Shown: piece by piece, positions 57,401 to 64,000 of the stretch
How positions within the stretch are numbered: the first letter of the stretch is position 1
How the letters are laid out: each line of letters begins with the position of its first letter
Source: Torymus aiolomorphi
Taxonomy: Eukaryota > Arthropoda > Insecta > Hymenoptera > Torymidae
Assembly: GCA_036365515.1 (NCBI GenBank)
Contig: CM070873.1
Span: forward strand, 260,559,575-260,623,574
Direction: 5' to 3'
DNA length: 64,000 bases
The notes under the pieces: model-generated
The model's input: the letters and a program-made list of their open reading frames with translations, nothing else
What the model was told of the DNA's origin: nothing
The model's database searches: none
Position numbers and translations under genes: made by a program

Positions 57401-57873
57401 AGCCTGTAAGTGATTCTGATACTGTGCTTAAATTTACTGGTGAACTAATACTAGGTAATATCTCTTTCTACATTATTATAAAATATTCTCTTTGGATTAC
57501 CCATATGATATTTTTATATTATTTTTTTATTTTAGGTGTGCCGCTATCTGCAAAAATATTAAACCTTAGGGATCCAAGTTCCGTCAGGATCAAACTTCGA
57601 CATCCAGATCAGAAAGTACAGTTGTTGCTGCCACGTAAATCTGATCTGAAATTGCAGAACAGCGACAAAGCAAACGATTACAGATTAAGAACAACCGTGC
57701 TTATATCCCACCAAGTCTGGATGGAAGCCTGCTCTGTTGATATTTCAATCGCTTTACTCGTACCTTCTGCTGTGCCATGTACGCATCCACCGTTAGATGA
57801 TCCTTGCGTAATAGATTTATGTAAACCTACTAAGATTTCCATTTCCCCTAAGCAAGTGAAGAGAGGCATTTAA
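54429..57873 (+). CDS. IntS4: Integrator complex subunit 4
   Basis: Eight exons: 54429-54479, 54570-54997, 55063-55389, 55494-55767, 55848-56310, 56491-56980, 57051-57454 and 57536-57873. All phases are consistent, giving 924 residues (family about 960). After a short basic N-terminus (PPVKRLKTLRL) the first half is a run of HEAT/ARM helical repeats (such as QEAAVRAKILWVFAELGEL and DPRVRAQAFETMAELHTHRG). A second helical block follows (VSVLVLIFNAA, HYLRDTMPHLVP). The last roughly 140 residues form a beta-rich C-terminal domain. INTS4 is the scaffold of the Integrator cleavage module with the INTS9-INTS11 nuclease, which cuts snRNA precursors and paused nascent transcripts in the nucleus. The 5' half of exon 1 follows a probable leader intron. 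Identity is secure. It is divergent from PDZD8 and convergent with Nup214. Confidence 0.95.
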
Positions 57874-57947
57874 TTCTTCGAGATCTACGAGCGATTGTGT
57901 GTATATGTGTATATTGTTAATAGAATGTTTTTATAAATAGCTCTTTT

Positions 57948-57953
57948 TTTATT
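57948..57953 (-). terminator. Candidate poly(A) signal of Nup214
   Basis: The nearest minus-strand AATAAA after the Nup214 stop (about 200 bp). It overlaps the plus-strand ATTAAA at 57951-57956. If used, the Nup214 3' UTR would extend into the IntS4 3' UTR. Confidence 0.4.
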
Positions 57954-57956
57954 AAA
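57951..57956 (+). terminator. Candidate poly(A) signal of IntS4
   Basis: ATTAAA about 78 bp after the IntS4 stop, in an A-rich context (A11 follows). It is the commonest variant of the canonical hexamer. Confidence 0.45.
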
Positions 57957-58148
57957 AAAAAAAGGAAGGAAACAAACTTATTTTCTTATTTAAATTTCAC
58001 TATTTTTCGACAAATCTTACATCGTATTTTTTAAAAACAAATCTTTACAATATATATTTGCGAAAAAAATAATATATCAAAATACTTATTCGCTTCCTTA
58101 TCACTATCTAATTCTTAAAATATCACGTACATTGTCAAAAGTTCATGT

Positions 58149-61100
58149 TTACCGCCAACTCGAAAATGAACTTGATCTGTAAAAAAAAAATATATATTTG
58201 AATATTGACATTAAAATGAATTTATGTTCTCTAAAAAATATTTTATTGGTATCTTACCCTTGGAAAGCTTGAGGTTTATCTGTTTCTGTAGTCTTCTGAG
58301 CTAAACTGCCAAACGATAGTCCACCTGTTTGGGCTCCCAAAGTTTCGAATGTATTACTGCCAAATACTTTATTCGCGTTGTTACCCAAAGGAGAACCTAC
58401 TCCAAGAACTGGCGCGTTTCCAAAGGCTGGAATAAAAATAGGTTGATTTAGCGATTTTCTTCAATTAAGACTTTTCAATTGCAAACTTAGAAAGAGTGAT
58501 AACTTGTATATTTTTTAAATTTTTTAAAACGAGAGATTAAACTTGAATTATAAATATAAGCGAACAATACCTGGTGTCGGTGAACCACCAAAAGCGGGCG
58601 GCGAGCCAAATCCAGATCCGAATCCTCCCGCTGTACCAGGAGGCGATCCGAATACTGGCTTTGAACCAAAGGTCGCGGATTGCCCAAACATCGATCCTCC
58701 CGGTGACGCAGCACCTCCGAACATCGAATTCACACCTTCCAGTGCCGCTGGAGCGCCAAAAATTGTACCACCGGTAGGACTTCCTGGACTCGTAGCAGCC
58801 GCTCCGAACATAGCTCCGGCACCAGGCTGGGGTGAGGTAGCACCAGCTGACCCAAAGATCGATCCACTCGGCGCCGGTGGTGAGGTTGTAGTTGCAGCAC
58901 CGCCGAAAGGATTCGCCGCCGCAGGCATGGCCGTCCCCGCGCTTCCCCCGAAGATTGAGGACGTCGGCGTTGCGCTCGCTCCGAAGACAGAGGACGTAGC
59001 TCCTCCGGTTGCTCCGGTACCACCTCCAAAGATGGAACCTGAGTTTGCAGCTGCGCTGCCGAATATCGAGGAGCTGCTCGTTGTAGCAGTTCCGAATGCT
59101 GGAGTTGGTGTGGCAGTGGCTCCGAAGGCTGGAGTCGCGGTTGTCGTTGTACCGAACGCTGGGATGGCGGCGGTCGTCGATGCAGATCCGAATACTGATG
59201 CTGAAGTTGCACCACCGAAGACAGACGAGGGGTTCTGGGCGGCCGCTGTGCTACCGAATATCGATGTGGTGCTTTGCGTTGTGCATGGTGATCCAAATAC
59301 TGTCAAATTTTATAATATATTAGGATTTGTTTTGTGCTACATGAACTTAACACTGAGAACAAAATTTGCTAAATTTAATGAAATATATTTAATCATATAA
59401 TATCGTAAGAAAATATTTACTTCATCTAACTAAATTTTTCTTGACTTAATATAACAATTATTTAAATGAAATAATTCAAGAATATCAGTGCAATCCTTCT
59501 TTGAAAGAATTAATTTTCATTTCAATGAAACCGTTTTATTTTATATTATATATTTTTTAGATTATTATTATTTTTTTAATTCTAATTTCACGGGTGCTGC
59601 CTGCTTTATTGAACACTCAAAAGAAGTTACAAAAAAAGTCTTAACAAAAATGCGTCTATTTTTATAGCCGAATGTATCTCTCTCAACACTGAGGTCGACT
59701 TCGCTCTAACTAGTCCCAACGAAAACACCCTCATTTTTAGCGATTATCTCAGTGCCCTCTATAAGTTCAAATTCAGTAACGAAAGATCATGTTACCATTA
59801 CTTTGAGGAGTAGTAGTTGTCGCGGCCCCGAACGCCGGAGTGGCAGCGGCACTTGTGCTACCAAATATACCAGCGTTAGGCGCGGACGTAGCGGTTCCCC
59901 CAAAAATCGACGAAGTAGGTGCCGCGGCAGCCGCCGCCGCCGTCGCGGCCGGAGCTTTCGCACCGAAGAAGCCTCCCTCTGTCTTGCTTCCAGCTGGTGC
60001 TGCGGCCGTCGCAGTTTGACCACCGAATATCGAGGTACCTGTGGCAGGCGCGGCGATGCTGCCAAATACCGAGCCGGTAGTGCTGGTGGTAGCAACTGAG
60101 GTGCCACCAAAGGGAGAAGCTGAGGTAGTTCCAGTTCCTTCGGATTTTCCAAAGATCGACGAGGGAGCTGCGGTAGTAGTGGTAGTTGTAGAGGCTGCTG
60201 TTGACGTTGCTGCTGCTGTTGTTGAGGCGGCTGTTGCTGCTGCTGTGCTACCAAAGATGCTGTTAGCTTGAGTTGTGGTAGTTTTACCGAAAGCCGGAGC
60301 AGTCGCGGCTCCCGTGGATGGTGTGCCGAAGCTCAGGGATGCCGTTGCGCCCAGAAGCCCGCCAAAACTGAAAAGTTTACAACGTTTAATTTATATATAC
60401 ATATGAGTGATTAATTATTTTCTAAAACATACCCTGGCGTGGAAGACGGAGTAGACGCAGACGGCGCGCCAAATGCTATCGTAGTAGTGGACGCGGTCGT
60501 CGCTGTCGGAACCGAAGTAGCGGCTGCCTGAGTCGGCGGCAGCTTCATGCCGAAGGTCGTAGATAAGCTCGCCGGCGAACTCAGAGCGCTGAACATATTA
60601 GAAGTGCCGAAGATCGATTGGGACGATGAAGTAGTAGCCGCCGTCGAAGCTGCCGCGGACGCTGGAGTCGACGCTGCCTGAGTGCCACTCGTGGCCGCCG
60701 ATGCGGATGAAACTATGGCTGGTTTATCCGCTGCGGAAGTCGGCGTCGATGTACCGAACAACGGCTGTGTAGACCCAGTAGCTGGCTGGGGCGTGGAGAT
60801 AGCTTGTCCGAACAGCGAGGTTGGTTGCTGCTGCTGCGGCTGCGAGGATGCTGCGGGCTTACCGAAGGATATTCCCGAGGATACGCTAGGTGTTGTGGCT
60901 GCTACCGTGGTCTTAGCATCCGAGGTCGGCACAGGTGTGATTATGAGCCCAGAGCGAGCGCCAAAGTTCAAACTCGAGAGGTCTAGGCCACCAGGAGCCG
61001 CAGGAATCTGGGCTGGCTGCGTCGTCGGCTTTTGGGGAGAGAATTTGAATGCTGGTGAACTATCCGACTTGGACACGGAAGCAAAGCTCTGAGGAGTCGT

Positions 61101-64000
61101 CACGGCGGAGACTGCCGGCATAGAGAAGCTGAACGGGGGCTTCGGGACTGACATGATGTTCGGCAGCGCTGTCGACGACGCCGCCTCAGACGTCGTTCCG
61201 ATTTTCCCGAATGAATTGGAGGAGAATATGGAGAACTTGTTGGCCGATGGGTCGCTGGTCAGTGGTAGTTTCGATGCCTCGTTCTCCTTCGAGGCCTGAG
61301 GATCGGCAGGTCTTTGACCGAGACCGGTGAAACTGAGAGACCCGAATGATTTTTTTAAACCGGTGGCTGGTTGAGCTTGCGGGCTCAACGCAACTGAGGT
61401 TTGTCCGAAGCCCATGTTGATGTTCTCTTTCGATTTTATTGCTTGAGTGGGCGTCGGATTGACGAAAGACGGCTTGGGGCCGAGTGAAGCAAACGGCTGC
61501 GTGGAGCTGGGCGACTTGGCTAAGCCGCCTAACCCAGCGGTACTGCCGATTTCAGACACCAAGTTGTCTAGTGACGAAAGTGGATAACTCTGTGGTTTCG
61601 CCTTCGCGAGGTCAGCTGGTGACTTGGCTAGACCTACCTTCTGTTGCTGACTTATTACCGGCTTGGTGGGTTTGGCTTTGCTGATTGCCTCGATGGCTTT
61701 CAAGGAAGCCAGCGACGACAACGTCGCCTCTAGACGGTCCTGAACAGCCGTGGGTCTTACGGCTCTAATGATCCTTGGTGCCGATTCTGAAAGCAGATCC
61801 CGCAGCTTTGCCTGCTTCTCTCGGGTGAAATTACGAGTGTTGCTGGCGATAAGCTTGCATCGTAGCTCTATCGCTGTGTCGTTGGCTGGCGTGTTGGACT
61901 GGGATAGGTTTAAGCTGGCCATGGACCGGTCGAGGCTGGTCAGACTCTCCTTGCCACCGCGGGCCAGGGTGCGCCACTTCTTCGTCAAGTCTTCCATAGT
62001 TTTCTTCTCCTGATTTATAATTTGATTGTATCTTATCAAGCTTTGGTAGATTACCTCTAGGCTGGGTATCTTCATTTTCGAGGCCTCGCGGTTCTTAAAC
62101 TCGGCCCATTCTAAATCCAAGGCTTTCGTCGCTTGGATCAGTTGTGATTGCGTGTAGTAGTATAGTCGTTGAAGATCCGTAAACTTGCTGCCCTCGCCTC
62201 GATTTCTCGAGGTGAAATTGACGTTGGCTGAATTCTTGGACTTGGTTTCTTCTAGCCAAGCGAAAGACTGCAACAGCAGGGCTTTCAAGTACGATATATC
62301 GCTCGCTAGACTATTCGTTGTTTCTCGCAGCTCTCGCAGAAATTCATCGATCTCTTCGGTCTTTTTTACGAGAAACTGACGCTGTTCTTCCGTACCACAG
62401 CTCCAATTGCGTAGTTCCAAATCGAATTTACTTCTGAGTTCTTTTTCGAACTTTGCTTGCTCGTCGTAATACGCTCTTAGACAAATAGAATCGTCGTAAG
62501 CAGGCGTTTCCTTCGCGGCGGTCTTTGGTTCCTCCTGGCGATATTGAGGTGGCTCTTTCGGCTGTTCTTTTATTTGCTTTAATTCCGTTTGAGTTGACAA
62601 AGGTGCAGCAGGAATTTTAAATTCCGATCTAGCATCGGGTTTTGGTAGAATTCCCGTGGATTTTATTACAGGTTGTTGCTGTTGCATAAGAGGTTGTTGA
62701 TGTTGTAGAAGAGGTTGCTGCTGTTGTAAAAGAGGTTGCTGATGATGGAGGAGAGGTTGTTGCTGTTGCAGAAGAGGTTGTTGATGTTGCACAAGCGGCT
62801 GTTGCTGTTGTAAAAGAGGTTGTTGCTGTTGTAAAAGAGGCTGTTGCTGTTGTAAAAGAGGCTGTTGTTGAAAAGTTGGCATTGCTGGTGTGCCAATCTT
62901 TTGGCCCAATCCTGACATGAATCCAGGCTTATCCGATTTGTTTTCCTGTTGAAAAAAGTTAGGCTTTCCGTCTCCTTGACCAAATAAGCCAGTAGGTTTT
63001 GGCTCTGTTGGGACAGACAAACCTAAATTCTGTATTTCACCTGGAGCTGCTATTTCAGATGTGCCTCTGTTTCCAGGTGCAGGAAATGAAAAACTAGTGT
63101 TTGATGAATCTCCAAACATGTGAGTAGAAATTTTTGGCCTGTCCACGAACTGCCCATCGGGTGGTTTTGACCGAGGTGTACTGGTTCCTCCACTTGGTAT
63201 ATTAAACGAAACTTCTGTTGGACCAAGGCTTTGCCTTGGGTTTGGAGGAGTAGGAACATTTTCCGTAGGTGGTGAACAAATACATGTTGCATTGGGTTTT
63301 AAATTAACTATGTGATAACAGCACAATTGACCACTTGTTACTAATATCCTTAAAATAGGCACTGGATTTGGCAGAGTGTTTTCAGTGCCCCAAGGTAATT
63401 TTTGGGTTGCAGATTTATCTATTGCAATACCTACAGGATAATTTTCAGTTTTTTTCTTCCTGTTAAGGGGTAACTGCGCTGAACTACCATCCATGAGCTG
63501 CAGCTGATTCCAAGTTGTTCCATTATCATAAGTCCCTAAAACTGATACTTCACTGCTGTGACTACTTGCTGCAATAATAGTTCCCCATTCTGGAATGTAT
63601 TCGAAATAATACACAAGGCCATCTGTTGAGCCACTTCCATATGTTATATCCTCATAATTAGTTAGTTTAGGTGTTGTTACACCTTTTGGAGCATCAACTA
63701 TCATTACACTTACACGTTGTTGATCAGCATGATAATAACATGCACAGAATTGATAGTTACTGACCCATAAAATTGAAATTATAATTCCTTCAGTTGGATT
63801 TGGACTAGGTAGATGCCTAGCAACTTTTAATTCAGGCTTTAATTGAACAATATCTCCATTTTTACAGCCAACCACTAATTGTTTACCCTTAGGACTCCAT
63901 GAAACACAAACTGCTTCCAGTCCTTGAACTCTTTCCAATCCAACTATCTGAACACCTGTTTTCTTATCTTTACTTACTTGAAAACAACCAACAGTATGAT
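58149..64000 (-). CDS. Nup214: Nucleoporin Nup214 (N-terminus beyond the window)
   Basis: Minus-strand exons: 64000-60433 (open at the window edge), 60367-59796, 59299-58571, 58426-58258 and 58176-58149; about 1690 residues visible. The reading frame continues through the edge (HTVGCFQVSKDKK), so the true start lies outside and no start codon should be placed at 63938, where the codon is TTG. From the N-terminus: the rest of a WD-type beta-propeller (to about 63300), a Pro/Gln linker with QQQQPLL repeats, a coiled-coil region (about 62480-61950), then a long FG-repeat domain (IFG, VFG, AFG, SFG) ending SFSSWR. Nup214 lies on the cytoplasmic face of the nuclear pore with Nup88. Its propeller binds the mRNA-export helicase DDX19/Dbp5 and its FG repeats bind CRM1. 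The 60367-59796 exon could end six bases earlier. Confidence 0.93.
59300..59795 (-). other. Nup214 intron of 496 bp
   Basis: AT-rich intron between two FG-repeat exons. It has two possible donors (59795 or 59801, both phase 1) and the acceptor TTTGACAG/TATT at 59300. It breaks the FG reading frame, which resumes at 59299. Confidence 0.8.
62667..62870 (-). repeat. Nup214: In-frame 21-bp minisatellite coding QQQQPLL heptads in Nup214
   Basis: About ten tandem heptads with consensus QQQQPLL (variants QHQQPLL, HHQQPLL, QQQQPLV, QQQQPVI) lie between the propeller linker and the coiled coil. Codons vary between CAA and CAG, so the array is not a recent pure expansion. Confidence 0.93.

Noticed and set aside
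58543..59400. A 285-codon plus-strand open frame rich in Ala, Pro and Val
   Set aside because: It is the complement of the Nup214 FG-repeat exon at 58571-59299. The minus strand has FG motifs, correct splice phases and family similarity, so this frame is a shadow.
60411..63938. Apparent start of Nup214 at 63938
   Set aside because: The codon there is TTG and the same frame continues open to the window edge with propeller-like sequence, so the gene is truncated by the window rather than starting here.

Overview
The window reads as nuclear DNA of an insect, most likely a hymenopteran such as a parasitoid wasp. That assignment is inferred from animal-type split genes, short AT-rich introns beside very long ones, undepleted CpG (many CGCG runs) and abundant TC/GA microsatellites. 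No species can be named from the sequence alone. All exon borders were placed by hand from reading frame, splice-site sequence and phase agreement; no transcript data were available.

Five protein-coding genes are supported. (1) Plus strand, 4498-17923: a Cip4/TOCA-1 family F-BAR/HR1/SH3 protein in nine exons, missing only its first few codons. (2) Minus strand, 33006-23061: a small leucine-rich-repeat protein of the LRRC20 type, with two homologous alternative first coding exons 7.3 kb apart, each preceded by a plausible core promoter. (3) Minus strand, 52588-43935: PDZD8, a lipid-transfer and membrane-contact protein (membrane anchor, SMP, PDZ, C2-like, C1, C-terminal helix), with two possible C-termini. 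(4) Plus strand, 54429-57873: Integrator subunit 4 in eight exons. (5) Minus strand, 64000-58149: nucleoporin Nup214, cut by the right window edge inside its N-terminal propeller.

Layout: Cip4 and LRRC20 converge across about 5.1 kb of 3' flank (17924-23060). About 10.9 kb without a recognisable gene (33007-43934) separates LRRC20 from PDZD8. PDZD8 and IntS4 are divergent across a 1.84 kb GC-rich promoter region. IntS4 and Nup214 converge with stop codons 275 bp apart and overlapping candidate poly(A) signals. The right half is thus a compact block of housekeeping genes; the left half is long introns.

Non-coding structure: a 1143-bp hAT-like element with a perfect 8-bp target duplication (30247-31405) carries a nested 386-bp palindrome. 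A 770-bp fold-back element lies in a Cip4 intron (6442-7215). A 1.03-kb inverted-repeat element with about 30-bp tandem units lies at 36004-37037. There is a small hairpin repeat at 46978-47092, an uninterrupted TC tract of about 474 bp at 14164-14637, and a GT tract of 138 bp at 41096-41233. No tRNA, rRNA, CRISPR or viral gene was recognised, and nothing points to an unknown multigene system. The most unusual items are the LRRC20 first-exon pair, the nested transposon, the giant TC tract and the alternative PDZD8 3' end.
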